Of a stretch of 64,000 bases of DNA, positions 27,104 through 36,102 are shown in pieces (positions within the stretch are counted from its first letter, which is position 1; every line of letters starts with the position of its first letter). Position numbers and translations under genes: made by a program. This stretch comes from CAVPTL01 sp963708725 (GTDB lineage Bacteria; Actinomycetota; Thermoleophilia; Gaiellales; JAICJC01): NCBI GenBank assembly GCA_963708725.1, contig CAVPTL010000006.1:62001-126000 (forward strand), read 5' to 3'. A model generated the notes under the pieces. The model had not been told where the DNA came from and did no database searches. It worked only from the letters and a program-made list of their open reading frames with translations.

Positions 27104-28275
27104 CAGTTCACCAGCGAGTCTTCGAGCAACGAGCGCAGCGACTGGAGCCCGAACTCGATGTTCTCGATCGAGTTGGCATACGAGACACGCAGGTAGCCCT
27201 CACCGAATTCTCCGAATGACGTGCCCGAGACGACAGCGACCCCGGCCTCCTCGAGCGACCTGGACGCCAGCTCTCGGGATGAAAAACCCGTGCCGGTGAT
27301 GTTCGGAAAGGCGTAGAACGCTCCTTTGGGCTTCACGCAGGTGACGCCGGGAAGCGCGTTCAGTCCATCGACGACGACGTCGCGGCGGGCTCGAAACTGC
27401 TCGGTCATGGCGCGCGGCTCGTCCCACGGGCCGGTCAGGGCGGCGACCCCGGCGAGCTGGATCGCCGGGGGAGTGCATGACACCGTGTTGACGATCAGGC
27501 GGGTCAGCGGCTCCACCAGCGGTGCCGGCACCGACGCGTAGCCCAACCGCCAGCCGGTCATCGCAAACGTCTTGGAGAAGCCGTCGACCAGGATCGTGCG
27601 GTCGAGCAGATCGCCGTAACGCGCGACCGAGTCGTGCTCGCCGTCATACACCATCTCCGAGTAGACCTCGTCGCTCAGGATCCAGGCGTCGGTCGACTCC
27701 AGTACCCGCGCGAGCTCGGCCGTTTCGTCCGACCCGGTGACTCCACCGGTCGGGTTGGCGGGCGAGTTCAGCATGATCAGCCGGGTCCTGGGAGTGATCC
27801 GCTCGGCCAGATCCTCGGCGGTGAACGTGAAGCCACGCTCCTCACGCAGCGGCAGCGGCACCGGAACGGCGCCGAAGTAGCGGATCACCGACTCGTAGAT
27901 CGGAAAGCCGGGGTTGGGGTAGATCACCTCGTCGCCGGGATCACAGGTTGCCATCACGGCGTAGCCGAGGAACGGTTTGGCGCCTGGGGTGACGACCACC
28001 CGGTCGGCGGTTACACCGATCCCGCGTGACCGCGACAGATAGTCGGCGCAGGCCTCGCGTAGCTCCGGCAGGCCCTGGGCTTGACAGTAGGCGGTGTGGC
28101 CGTCGGCGAGTGCCTTGGCGCACGCATCCTTGATGTGTTGCGGGGTATCGAAGTCGGGAGCGCCGATTCCCAGATGCACGATCCGGCGGCCCTCGGACTC
28201 GAGCTGCTTGGCGCGCGCCAGCACCTCGAACGCGGTCTCGGTGCCGAGACGATCAAGACTGTGTGACAGGTTCAT
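27103..28275 (-). CDS. PLP-dependent aminotransferase, class I/II
   Basis: 390 residues from ATG 28275 (a GTG six codons upstream is possible). Fold type I with pyridoxal lysine K235 in DGFSKTFAMTGWRLGY, the NSPANPTGG loop (~170-178), SDEVYSEMVYDG and the C-terminal LRVSYANS with the carboxylate-binding Arg. It resembles aspartate/aromatic aminotransferases of the AspC/AraT group. It starts inside the last 23 bases of the histidine kinase gene, so it may be co-transcribed with the two-component system. Confidence 0.9.
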   Translation of the reverse strand: MNLSHSLDRLGTETAFEVLARAKQLESEGRRIVHLGIGAPDFDTPQHIKDACAKALADGHTAYCQAQGLPELREACADYLSRSRGIGVTADRVVVTPGAKPFLGYAVMATCDPGDEVIYPNPGFPIYESVIRYFGAVPVPLPLREERGFTFTAEDLAERITPRTRLIMLNSPANPTGGVTGSDETAELARVLESTDAWILSDEVYSEMVYDGEHDSVARYGDLLDRTILVDGFSKTFAMTGWRLGYASVPAPLVEPLTRLIVNTVSCTPPAIQLAGVAALTGPWDEPRAMTEQFRARRDVVVDGLNALPGVTCVKPKGAFYAFPNITGTGFSSRELASRSLEEAGVAVVSGTSFGEFGEGYLRVSYANSIENIEFGLQSLRSLLEDSLVN

Positions 28276-29617
28276 CGGGTGATCGTACGGCACTCTCCTC
28301 CGCCGCGTGGATCAACGGCAGCACCACCCGGAAGCTCGAGCCTTGGCCGACCGTACTCGAGACCTCGGCCCGTCCACCGTGGGCCTCGGCGATGGAGGCG
28401 ACGATCGACAGTCCCAGGCCGGTGCCACCGCTCGCGCGGGTGCGCGACGGATCCGAGCGGAAGAACCGTTCGAACACGCGGTCGAGGTCGGCGGGGTCGA
28501 TGCCGGGGCCTTCGTCGGAGACCTCGATCACCGCCTCCTCGCCGCGGCGACGCACCGATACGGCGACGGAGGCCTCGGGTGGGCAGTGGGCGCGCGCGTT
28601 GGCGAGCAGATTCCCGACGGCTTGACGCAGCCGGGCGTCGTCGCCACGGACTTCGAGGTCGTCGTCGGCTTCCAGCGTCATGGTGCGGCCGGGTTCGATC
28701 GCCCGGGCGTCGGCCACAAGCTCCTGGACGAGCGCGGCGATGTCCACCGGCTCCTGCTCCAGCGGCCGGCCCTGGTCGAGCTGTGCCAGCAGCAGCAGGT
28801 CGTCCACAAGCACGCCCATCCGCGCCGATTCAGCCTCGATCCGGCGCATCGCGTTGGCCAGGTCGTCCGGGCGTTCGGCGGCGCCACGCCGAAACAGCTC
28901 GGCATAGCCGCGCACGGACGTCAGCGGAGTCCGCAGCTCGTGCGAGGCGTCGGCCACGAACCGGCGCAGCCGGTTTTCGGAGGCCTGGCGCTCGGCGAAC
29001 GCCTCCTCGATGTGCGCGAGCATCGCATTCAGTGCGATCCCGAGGCGTCCGACCTCGGTGCGGGGGTCGGTCTGCTCGACCCGCCGGGACAGGTCGCCGG
29101 CGGCGATCTCACCGGCGGTGGCTTCGATCCGGACGAGCGGTCGCATGCCCACGCCGATCAATGCGTAGGCCAGGACGCCGACGAGGGCGAGTACGATCAC
29201 GCCGATCACGACCTCATCCTGGGTCAGTTCCGAGACCGTGGCGTCGACGTCGCGGAGTGGGGCAGCAGACACTGCGCGTACCGAGTTGAACGGTGTCGAC
29301 GCGGACAACACCCGATACCTCCCGGTGCTGGAATAGCCTTCAGGCGCGGCGCGGAGGGTTGCCCGCTGACTGTCGGTCAGGTTGACCCTGCGGTCGAAAA
29401 CGCGTCCACCCTGTCCGACGTAGGCCCCGAACGAGCCGCCGGGCAGGATGCGAGTGTCGATTACTCCCGGGGGCCCCTGCTGCGACGCCGCGAGCTGCTG
29501 GTCGAGCCGGTCGAGCATGAACGTCTCGAGGTAGTGGTGCGTCGCCACCGCCGCGGCGACCAGCCCGAGCCCGACGAGCAGCACGGTGATGGCGGTCAGG
29601 CGGATTCGCAGGGACAC
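28253..29617 (-). CDS. Two-component sensor histidine kinase
   Basis: 454 residues from the GTG at 29617, one base after the response regulator stop. TM1 ~8-26, extracytoplasmic sensor ~30-132, TM2 ~135-157, HAMP ~158-210, dimerisation domain with H226 (FVADASHELRTPLTSVRGY), ATPase domain with N box NLLANARAH, G1 DEGPGID and G2 GGTGLGLSIV. The layout matches the MprB/TrcS-type kinases of actinobacteria. The sensed signal is unknown; the roughly 100-residue extracellular loop has no recognisable domain. Confidence 0.92.
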   Translation of the reverse strand: MSLRIRLTAITVLLVGLGLVAAAVATHHYLETFMLDRLDQQLAASQQGPPGVIDTRILPGGSFGAYVGQGGRVFDRRVNLTDSQRATLRAAPEGYSSTGRYRVLSASTPFNSVRAVSAAPLRDVDATVSELTQDEVVIGVIVLALVGVLAYALIGVGMRPLVRIEATAGEIAAGDLSRRVEQTDPRTEVGRLGIALNAMLAHIEEAFAERQASENRLRRFVADASHELRTPLTSVRGYAELFRRGAAERPDDLANAMRRIEAESARMGVLVDDLLLLAQLDQGRPLEQEPVDIAALVQELVADARAIEPGRTMTLEADDDLEVRGDDARLRQAVGNLLANARAHCPPEASVAVSVRRRGEEAVIEVSDEGPGIDPADLDRVFERFFRSDPSRTRASGGTGLGLSIVASIAEAHGGRAEVSSTVGQGSSFRVVLPLIHAAEESAVRSPDEPVTQS

Positions 29618-29618
29618 G

Positions 29619-30341
29619 TCAGCCTCGCGGGTCGCGGATGGCGTATCCAAACCCGCGAACGGTCTGGATCAAGGGCGTGGTGCCCTCGCCGGCGTCGATC
29701 TTCTTTCGCAGATAGCTGATGTAGGTCTCGACCACGCTGGCGTCGCCGCCGAAGTCGTAGCGCCACACGTGATCGAGGATCTGTGCCTTGGACACGACCC
29801 GGCCGGCGTTTGCGAGCAGGTAGTGCAGCAGGTTGAACTCCGTGGGGGTCAGGTCGATCCGCTGGCCACCGCGGCGCACCTCACGCGCGTCCTCGTCGAG
29901 CTCGAGATCCGAGAAACTCAGGACGGTCTGGTTTGGCTTCGAGCCGCGGGTGCGGCGCAGCACGGCGCGTACCCGGGCGACCAGCTCCTCGAGGCTGAAC
30001 GGCTTGCCCATGTAGTCGTCGGCACCCAGGGTGAGGCCGTGTACGCGGTCCTCCGTCGTGTCGCGCGCGGTGAGAAACAGCACCGGCAGGCGATCGGGTC
30101 GCTCTGCGAGCCGGCGGTAGACCTCGAAACCGTCGAGATCGGGCAGCATCACGTCGAGCACGACCAGGTCGGGCGCGAAGTCGCGCGCGACCTTGACGGC
30201 TGTGCGGCCGCTCTCGGCGGTGCGGACTTCGAACCCCTCGTAGCGAAGCACGGTCGAGATCAGGTCGGTGATGCTGTCCTCGTCGTCGACCACGAGCACG
30301 CGGGCCTGGGCAAGGTCATCCGTTGGCGCGGTGAGAGCCAT
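29619..30341 (-). CDS. OmpR/PhoB-family response regulator
   Basis: 240 residues. Receiver domain with phosphoacceptor D63 (LVVLDVMLPD), acidic pair VVDDED at 17-22, switch residues FLTARD and conserved K in MGKPFSLEEL. The C-terminal winged helix (LTPTEFNLLHYLLANAG, VVETYISYLRKKID) is complete. First gene of the regulator-kinase pair. An 11-bp-period direct repeat 23 bases before its start is a likely autoregulatory site. Confidence 0.93.
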   Translation of the reverse strand: MALTAPTDDLAQARVLVVDDEDSITDLISTVLRYEGFEVRTAESGRTAVKVARDFAPDLVVLDVMLPDLDGFEVYRRLAERPDRLPVLFLTARDTTEDRVHGLTLGADDYMGKPFSLEELVARVRAVLRRTRGSKPNQTVLSFSDLELDEDAREVRRGGQRIDLTPTEFNLLHYLLANAGRVVSKAQILDHVWRYDFGGDASVVETYISYLRKKIDAGEGTTPLIQTVRGFGYAIRDPRG

Positions 30342-30363
30342 ACTTCACACCGTATCGGTCGAA

Positions 30364-30383
30364 GCTGGGAACTTGCTGAGAAC
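30364..30383. promoter_or_regulatory. Probable response-regulator box: two direct repeats one helical turn apart
   Basis: GCTGGGAAC (30364-30372) and GCTGAGAAC (30375-30383) form a direct repeat with an 11-bp period, the format used by OmpR/PhoB-type regulators. It lies between the divergent response regulator (30341) and SDR (30415) starts, so both genes could be controlled. Confidence 0.5.
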
Positions 30384-30414
30384 GTCCTGGGGATGGGGTG
30401 AGTAGTCTTGTGCG

Positions 30415-31203
30415 GTGACCAGCTTCGACGGACGCGTTGTGCTCGTGACCGGCGCCGGTAGCCAATCCGGGATCGGCTTCGCCGCTGCGTCCATCCTGGG
30501 CGCCCGCGGTGCCCGGGTGGCGGTGGCCGCGACCACCGAGCGGATTCAGACGCGGCGGGCCGAGCTCGAGCGGCTGGGAATCGACGCCGCCGGATTCGAG
30601 GCCGACCTGACCGGCGCCGCTGAGGCTGACGGTCTGGTCGCCGCCGTGGTCGAGCGGTTCGGGCGGCTGGACGTGCTCGTGAACAACGCGGGCATGGTGC
30701 AGACCGGGGTGCACGAGCCCTCGTTGCCGTTTGCCGAGACGACGCCGGCCGCGTGGGAGCAGACGATCGCGCTCAACCTGACCACGACTGTGAACGTGAC
30801 TCGCGCCGCGGTGCCGGTCATGGTCGCGGCGCGATACGGGCGGATCGTCAACGTCTCGTCTGTCACCGGACCAATGGTGAGTAACCCGGAGTCGGGTGGC
30901 TACAGCGCGGCCAAGGCGGGCATCGACGGACTGACCCGCTCGCTCGCGATCGAGCTGGGCCGCGACGGTATCACCGTCAACTCCGTGGCGCCGGGCTGGA
31001 TCGACACCGGTTCGTCGTCCGATACCGAGCGGCTCGCCGGCCGCCACACGCCGGTGGGACGACCGGGCACGCCGGCGGAGGTCGGTGAGCTGATTGCGTT
31101 CCTGGCGTCGGACGGCGCCTCGTACGTGACCGGCCAGTCGATCGTGGTGGACGGCGGCAACATCATCCAGGAATACAAGGGGCCCGCCCCCGACTGGTAT
31201 TGA
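30415..31203 (+). CDS. SDR-family oxidoreductase
   Basis: 262 residues, GTG start. Classical short-chain dehydrogenase: TGAGSQSGIG cofactor loop (~12-21), NNAG (~90-93), catalytic S149, Y163 and K167 (VNVSSVTGPM, GGYSAAKAG), then PGWIDTG and the C-terminal YVTGQSIVVDGG. It most resembles FabG-like 3-oxoacyl/ketone reductases. The substrate is unknown. It is divergent from the response regulator and followed by a palindromic repeat. Confidence 0.9.
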   Translation: MTSFDGRVVLVTGAGSQSGIGFAAASILGARGARVAVAATTERIQTRRAELERLGIDAAGFEADLTGAAEADGLVAAVVERFGRLDVLVNNAGMVQTGVHEPSLPFAETTPAAWEQTIALNLTTTVNVTRAAVPVMVAARYGRIVNVSSVTGPMVSNPESGGYSAAKAGIDGLTRSLAIELGRDGITVNSVAPGWIDTGSSSDTERLAGRHTPVGRPGTPAEVGELIAFLASDGASYVTGQSIVVDGGNIIQEYKGPAPDWY

Positions 31204-31272
31204 GCGTGGCCGAATCCGACCTTCCGATCATTCCGCTGGGAATCGAGGACGGCTCTAACGCAGAAGGTGTGT

Positions 31273-31294
31273 CAACTCTGTGCCAACTCAGTGC
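31273..31294 (+). repeat. Tandem 11-bp duplication next to palindrome
   Basis: CAACTCTGTGC directly followed by CAACTCAGTGC, ending two bases before the palindromic repeat. This duplicates sequence at the left edge of the palindrome and may be a scar of its insertion. Confidence 0.6.
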
Positions 31295-31296
31295 CG

Positions 31297-31327
31297 TGAA
31301 TAAATGGTGCCTGGCACCATTTATTCA
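31297..31327. repeat. Palindromic repeat, intact copy (centre CCTGG)
   Basis: 31-bp perfect palindrome, identical to the copy at 18849 except that the 5-base centre is in the opposite orientation (CCTGG instead of CCAGG), meaning the copy is simply inverted. It lies between the SDR and esterase genes and supplies the esterase's last codons and TAA stop (31321-31323). Confidence 0.92.
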
Positions 31328-31962
31328 TAGCGGTTGGTGAGCCAGGCGGTGAGTTCGGGCAGGAATGCGGGGTCGATCGAGTGGCCCATCAGCGGCGTCT
31401 CGCGAAACAGCACGTTGGCGCCGGCTGCCGTCATCCGGTCGCGAGCGTCACGGCCCCACTCGGCACCGATCACCGGATCGTGTCCACCATGTCCGATCGC
31501 CACCGCCAGCCCGGGGCGGTCGAGGTCGAGCTCGAATCCCTCGACGGTCGGGATGAAACCCGAGAGCGCCATGATGCCGGCGGGCGTGGGACGCCCCGCG
31601 CCAAGTCCGAGCGTCCACGACATCACCGCGCCTTGCGAGAAGCCGCCGAGCACCGTGCGCTCGATGCCCAGCTCGTGGGCTTCGAGGAACGCGTCCAGCC
31701 AGCCGCCGGCGAGCTCGGCCGTTGGCAGAAACGTGCCGGGATCCGGGAAGCCGATCCGCATCACCTGATACCAGTGTGCGCCTCCCGGCGGAAGCGCCAG
31801 CGGCCCGCGGGGAAACACCACCACCAGCCGGCGCTCGGGGTCGAGCACATCGGCCAACGGAGCCAGATCGTGCTCGTCGGCGCCGCGACCGTGAAACAGC
31901 ACCAGCGCCCCATCCGGAACCCCGTCGGCGGGGCGCACGCGATGGGTGAGGCGATCGGCCAT
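31321..31962 (-). CDS. Alpha/beta hydrolase, phospholipase/carboxylesterase family
   Basis: 213 residues from ATG 31962. Short cytosolic serine esterase: nucleophile S109 in GGFSQGAVMS, D162 in GHGGHDPVIG, H194 in MGHSIDP, oxyanion-region LFHGRGADEHD at the start. It resembles the YpfH/EstB group acting on small esters. The last codons (TAT GAA TAA) are partly encoded by the palindromic repeat, so the native C-terminus may have been replaced by a repeat insertion. Confidence 0.9.
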   Translation of the reverse strand: MADRLTHRVRPADGVPDGALVLFHGRGADEHDLAPLADVLDPERRLVVVFPRGPLALPPGGAHWYQVMRIGFPDPGTFLPTAELAGGWLDAFLEAHELGIERTVLGGFSQGAVMSWTLGLGAGRPTPAGIMALSGFIPTVEGFELDLDRPGLAVAIGHGGHDPVIGAEWGRDARDRMTAAGANVLFRETPLMGHSIDPAFLPELTAWLTNRYE

Positions 31963-32004
31963 GACCGCAGTATGCCCGACCGCTGCCGCTGCTAGTCTCG
32001 CGGC

Positions 32005-32340
32005 ATGGAAGACGACATCATCATCGTGACCACCAACGAGCTGCCGGGCTACGAAATCGTGCAGGTGCACGGCGAGGTGTGCGGGCTGATCGTCCGCGCC
32101 CGAAACGCGTTCTCGAACCTCGGGGCCAGCTTTCGCACCGTGTTCGGCGGCGAGGTCAAGGGCTACACGTCGCTCTTGCTCGAAAGCCGCCAGCATGCGG
32201 TCGACCGGCTCAAGGACGCCACCCGCGAGGCTGGCGGAAACGCCGTTCTGTGCATGCGGTTCGACTGCAACGAGATCGCCGACATCATGAGCGAAGTCGC
32301 GGCCTACGGCACCGCGGTCACGGTCAAGAAGAGCTACTGA
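32005..32340 (+). CDS. YbjQ/UPF0145-family protein
   Basis: 111 residues. The family pattern is clear: TTNELPGYEIVQVHGEVCG, then LLESRQHAVDRLKDATREAGGNAVL, and a C-terminal GTAVTV strand. The fold is a small pentamer-forming domain sometimes called heavy-metal-binding; the true role is not known. Divergent from the esterase, convergent with the VOC gene (17-base overlap). Confidence 0.88.
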   Translation: MEDDIIIVTTNELPGYEIVQVHGEVCGLIVRARNAFSNLGASFRTVFGGEVKGYTSLLLESRQHAVDRLKDATREAGGNAVLCMRFDCNEIADIMSEVAAYGTAVTVKKSY

Positions 32341-32776
32341 CCACCTCGACGATCACGCCGTCGGGGTCGCGCACCAGCAGGTAGGTGCCTCCGTGCCACA
32401 CCGTGCCGGGAGCGTCCACGTGCACCGGCGCGTGTGAGATCACGGGCGTGCCCGCCTCGGCCAGCCGCGCCCGCACGGCGTCGAGATCCGTCACATGCAC
32501 CGCGACGTGCGGCGTGCCGGGGTCGAACGGGTTGGATCGAGTCGCGATCCCCGTCGGCGAGTGGTACTGCAGCAGCTCGAACACGCGCCCGTCGCCAGAA
32601 TCGAGGTCGGCGTAGGCGAACTCGACGCTGTCGCAGCCGAGCAGGGTCGCCATCTCGGATGATGACTCGACTCCGCGGTCGAGCACCGTCATCCCCAGCA
32701 GGTCACGGTAGAACCCAAGCGAACGCTCGAGGTCGGATGAGGTGACACCGACGTGGTGGATTCCCCGGGAGGCCAT
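32324..32776 (-). CDS. VOC-superfamily protein (glyoxalase/methylmalonyl-CoA epimerase type)
   Basis: 150 residues, two beta-alpha-beta-beta-beta modules: GIHHVGVTSSDLERSLGFYRDLLG at the start and PHVAVHVTDLDAVRARL in the second half. Candidate metal ligands are His in IHHV, Glu in FELLQY, His in PHVAV and Glu in IVEVVSS. Substrate unknown; the end of the gene overlaps the YbjQ gene. Confidence 0.85.
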   Translation of the reverse strand: MASRGIHHVGVTSSDLERSLGFYRDLLGMTVLDRGVESSSEMATLLGCDSVEFAYADLDSGDGRVFELLQYHSPTGIATRSNPFDPGTPHVAVHVTDLDAVRARLAEAGTPVISHAPVHVDAPGTVWHGGTYLLVRDPDGVIVEVVSSSS

Positions 32777-32828
32777 CGCCCCTGCGAGCCTACCGCGCCC
32801 ACGCCGAAGCGCGCCCTATCATCGGGCG

Positions 32829-33794
32829 ATGGCCCTTCCCAGCGGATACTCGTTTCGACCTCCCGCCGAGGACGACGTGGGTGCAGTGATCGCGCTCATG
32901 GACGAGGAGGCGCGCGCCTTCTCGAGCCGCGCCACCACGACCCCGGACTGGCTGAGGTCGATCTGGTTTGCTCCCGGTATCGACCGCGAGAACGACACCG
33001 CGGTGGTCGTGGACCGAACCGGGGCTGTCGTCGGCTCGCTCTCGGTCGAGTCGGATCCCCCGTTCACCGCCGTCGAGGGCATTGGCGCGGTCGCGCTCGC
33101 CCACCACGGCCGTGGCGTCGGTGCGGGGATTGTCGCCGAGATCGAGCGGCGTTCGCAGCGGTTCGTCGCGCTCGCCCCCGAAGGCACAACGGTGACGCTG
33201 ACCATGGTGACGATGGCGCGCGAACCGTTGGTCGCGCGCCTGTTGGCCTGCCACGGCTACGCCCAGGGTACGCACAGCTCGATCGCCGAGCTCGAGTTCG
33301 CCGACAGTCCGCCGTCTCCGCCTCCAGACCCACAGGTTTCGGTCGCGACCGTAGCGCCGGGACAGGAACGCGCTGTGTACGAGTGCATGACCGCGGCCTT
33401 CGCCGACGAGGAGTGGGAGCGTGGCTGGGCGTCATGGGAGCTCTGGCGGCACCGGTACATGGAGAATCGCCCGCTCGACCTTGGGCTGTGGTTTGCGGTG
33501 TACGACGGCGACCACGTTGCCGGTGCCCTGGTCGGGAGGGAGCTGGCCGAGACGAACCCCTGCCACGGCTGGGTGTCGCTGCTGGGGGTGCGCCCGTCGA
33601 GCAGGGGCCGAGGCGTCGCCTCGGCGCTCCTTCAACGCGCGTTTGCGGAGTTCCGGGCGCGCGGCCGCACCGGCGCGGGCCTGATGGTCACGTTCGACGA
33701 CCCGACGGCCGCCAGCCGCCTCTACGAGCGTGTTGGCATGAAGATGACTCCCACCCTGCTCACGTGGACGAAAGTTCTGCGCGCCGGTGGGTGA
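32829..33794 (+). CDS. Double-domain GNAT-family acetyltransferase
   Basis: 321 residues from ATG 32829. Two GNAT folds in tandem. The first (residues ~1-155) has a degraded acetyl-CoA loop (ALAHHGRGVGAGI). The second (~170-315) has the canonical LGVRPSSRGRGVASALL. This split between an inactive and an active half is common in mycothiol-synthase-like and antibiotic-modifying GNATs. Acceptor unknown. It overlaps the CPBP gene by 8 bases, so both are probably co-transcribed. Confidence 0.85.
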   Translation: MALPSGYSFRPPAEDDVGAVIALMDEEARAFSSRATTTPDWLRSIWFAPGIDRENDTAVVVDRTGAVVGSLSVESDPPFTAVEGIGAVALAHHGRGVGAGIVAEIERRSQRFVALAPEGTTVTLTMVTMAREPLVARLLACHGYAQGTHSSIAELEFADSPPSPPPDPQVSVATVAPGQERAVYECMTAAFADEEWERGWASWELWRHRYMENRPLDLGLWFAVYDGDHVAGALVGRELAETNPCHGWVSLLGVRPSSRGRGVASALLQRAFAEFRARGRTGAGLMVTFDDPTAASRLYERVGMKMTPTLLTWTKVLRAGG

Positions 33795-35139
33795 CCGCCG
33801 CTGGCTGGCGCTGATCGCCGCGGCCGCTGTCTGCACTGCGCTTTACCTCGGCTTCGAGGTGGGTGGGTACGCCGCCTCCGACGTGAGCGGCAAGATTCTG
33901 GTGGCCGCCGCTGTGCCGGCGCTCGTCGTCATTGCATTTCTCGCAGTGGTCGCGATCCGGCTGGCGTCCGAGATTGGTCGCCCCAGCGGAGTCGCGGTCG
34001 AGCCGCTGGTGGGGGTGGCGCGCTCGCACCAGGTGGGCGCGTCGGTCGGAATTCAGGTCGCCTTCCTGTTCGTCGTGTTTCCGCTGCTCGAGGTGCTCAG
34101 CCGGGCGGTCGGGCTGCACGGCACCACCAACGTGCCACTCGAGCACCGCAGCTACGGCATCGTGCTGCTCGTCAGCTGGTCGGCGATCCTGATCGCCCCG
34201 TGGATGGAGGAGGTGTCGATCCGGGGGTTCCTGCTCGCGGGTCTCGATCTGCGATTCGGCTTCTGGCCGGCCGCCGTCGCCTCGTCGCTGGTGTGGGCGG
34301 CACTGCATGGGGTCGGCGGGGTGCTGATCCCGTTCGTGGCGGAGGGCGTTGTCCTCTGCTGGATCCGCCGCCGCACCGGCTCGGTGCGCACCGGCATCGC
34401 CCTGCACGGAGCCCAGAACATCGTGGCCACCATCGTCACCGGCGCGGGGGTGTTTGCCGCCCCGCCTGCGATCCTGCTCGTGATCAGCTTGATCGCGACT
34501 CGCGCGGGCTCACACGATCGGGTGGGTATCACCGCGCGCCGGGCTGTGGGGCGCGTGGGAACGGCAGCACAGTCGGGTGCTTGGCGCCTGCGCGGGATCC
34601 CGGTGCCGGCGCTTGGGGTGTGGATCGTGGCCGGTGTCAGTCTCGGAATCGGAGTGTCGCTGGTGGCCGTGTATGCCGCGTTTGACGCCGGAGGCAGCGG
34701 GTTCGAAACTGTCGGCCGGGTGATCACCGCGGTGGTGGCGATGCCGCTGATCGCCTGGCTGCTCGTGACCGCGACCAGGGGATGGGGGGCGCCTGCGACC
34801 ACCTGCCTGCTCGGCGGCCTGGGCGCGGTGATCGTGACCGTCATGCGGCTGGCTCAGCTGGGCTTCGACTCGACCGCTCTGGTGACGCTGGTCGTCCTCG
34901 GCTACGCGCTGATCAGCTTTGGCCTGTGTGGGCTGATGGCAACCACGGTGGATGTGCGACCACGAGTTGCCGCCGGGGTCGCCGGAATCAGTCTCGTCTT
35001 CACCGTGACACCGTTTCCGTACCTCACGACCACCCGGTCGGCGCTCCTGAACCAGTCGCTGGTCGCGTTTCTGGTGACGGCGATTGCACTGGTTGCGGTT
35101 GGTGTGGCGGCGGCACGAGCTTCTGAATCGCAAGCGTGA
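33787..35139 (+). CDS. CPBP-family intramembrane metalloprotease
   Basis: 450 residues, GTG start inside the GNAT gene's end. The CAAX/CPBP signature is complete: EE at 141-142 with Arg at 146 (WMEEVSIRGFLL), then VWAALHG and IALHGAQN with the metal-binding histidines. About ten further hydrophobic segments follow the catalytic domain, making it longer than the usual 220-300 residues; the C-terminal half has no known domain. The last 116 bases overlap the convergent DUF389 gene. Confidence 0.85.
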   Translation: MGDRRWLALIAAAAVCTALYLGFEVGGYAASDVSGKILVAAAVPALVVIAFLAVVAIRLASEIGRPSGVAVEPLVGVARSHQVGASVGIQVAFLFVVFPLLEVLSRAVGLHGTTNVPLEHRSYGIVLLVSWSAILIAPWMEEVSIRGFLLAGLDLRFGFWPAAVASSLVWAALHGVGGVLIPFVAEGVVLCWIRRRTGSVRTGIALHGAQNIVATIVTGAGVFAAPPAILLVISLIATRAGSHDRVGITARRAVGRVGTAAQSGAWRLRGIPVPALGVWIVAGVSLGIGVSLVAVYAAFDAGGSGFETVGRVITAVVAMPLIAWLLVTATRGWGAPATTCLLGGLGAVIVTVMRLAQLGFDSTALVTLVVLGYALISFGLCGLMATTVDVRPRVAAGVAGISLVFTVTPFPYLTTTRSALLNQSLVAFLVTAIALVAVGVAAARASESQA

Positions 35140-35995
35140 TCGTGCCACCGATCAACAGCATCGCAACGTTGGTGCCCAGCACCTTGAGCGAGCCCAAAGC
35201 GCGGCTGTCGGAGCCCAGCGCGATGGCGACACCTGCGAGTGCGGCCGCCGGGATCGTCGTCACCGAGATGGCAACACCCACCGCCTGACCCGCGCGGGTT
35301 TCGAACGCGAGCATGCCCGCGACCCCGGCGACCAATGCAACCACCACCGTCTCGGTGTTGACGGTGGCGACCGCACCCAGACCGGCGGAGCTGTGGGACA
35401 GGTCGTGCGGGAGCCGGCTGGTGGAATCGAGAAACATGGTCATCAGGCACGCCGAGACAACCGAAAGACCCAGCCCGATTGCGAGCGTTATGGTGGCTCG
35501 CGCCGCGAGGTTGAAGCGCAGGCTGACCAGGCCGACGCAGGCCGCGGACACCGGCAGCAGGTCGGGGCTGAGCGCCATCGCGCCGACGGTCAGGATGGGG
35601 TCGGAGTCGATCACGCCGAAGGCGGCGATGATCCCGGCGATGGCCATGAAGATGAGGTAGCGCACCACCGTTCGCGCTTGCACCCGGGCCTCGCCGAGCA
35701 GATCGGCCCAGATCAGGGTGTCGTTGGTCAGAGATGCGCGGCTGCCCTTGCGCCACCCGACCGGCGCGATCAGCGACATCCGCTGCATCAGCACGTCGGT
35801 TTCGGGGATCTCCAGGTGATCGAAGATGGCGACCGCCGCGTCGGCCCGGTCGGGTCGCACGTCGCAGCTGACGACCTCTCTGCCGGGTTCGATCAGGGGC
35901 GTGCGGGCGATGTGATCGACGCCCTCGATCTCGTGCAGCTGCCGTACGACCTCATCGGCTTGGGTCGAAGTCAGGAAGGCTCGGACGAACAGCAC
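35024..35995 (-). CDS. DUF389 (TIGR00341-like) membrane protein
   Basis: 323 residues, GTG start. A soluble N-terminal ~95 residues (LFVRAFLTSTQADEVV, VSCDVRPDRAD) precedes six or so hydrophobic segments with the family motif GVIDSDPILTVGAMALSPDLLPV. Function unknown in the family. The C-terminal tail is Pro-rich and lies antisense to the end of the CPBP gene; the tail may be longer than needed. Confidence 0.85.
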   Translation of the reverse strand: MLFVRAFLTSTQADEVVRQLHEIEGVDHIARTPLIEPGREVVSCDVRPDRADAAVAIFDHLEIPETDVLMQRMSLIAPVGWRKGSRASLTNDTLIWADLLGEARVQARTVVRYLIFMAIAGIIAAFGVIDSDPILTVGAMALSPDLLPVSAACVGLVSLRFNLAARATITLAIGLGLSVVSACLMTMFLDSTSRLPHDLSHSSAGLGAVATVNTETVVVALVAGVAGMLAFETRAGQAVGVAISVTTIPAAALAGVAIALGSDSRALGSLKVLGTNVAMLLIGGTITLAIQKLVPPPHQPQPVQSPSPETRPATGSGAPTGWS

Positions 35996-36102
35996 CGCGC
36001 GATTTTCGCACGCCTCGGGGCACGGCGTTGGTGAACGTCCGGCGCGATTTGGATAACAGGTGGTGAAGAATCGCGATTTGGTGCTATTTCCCTGCTCAGA
36101 CG

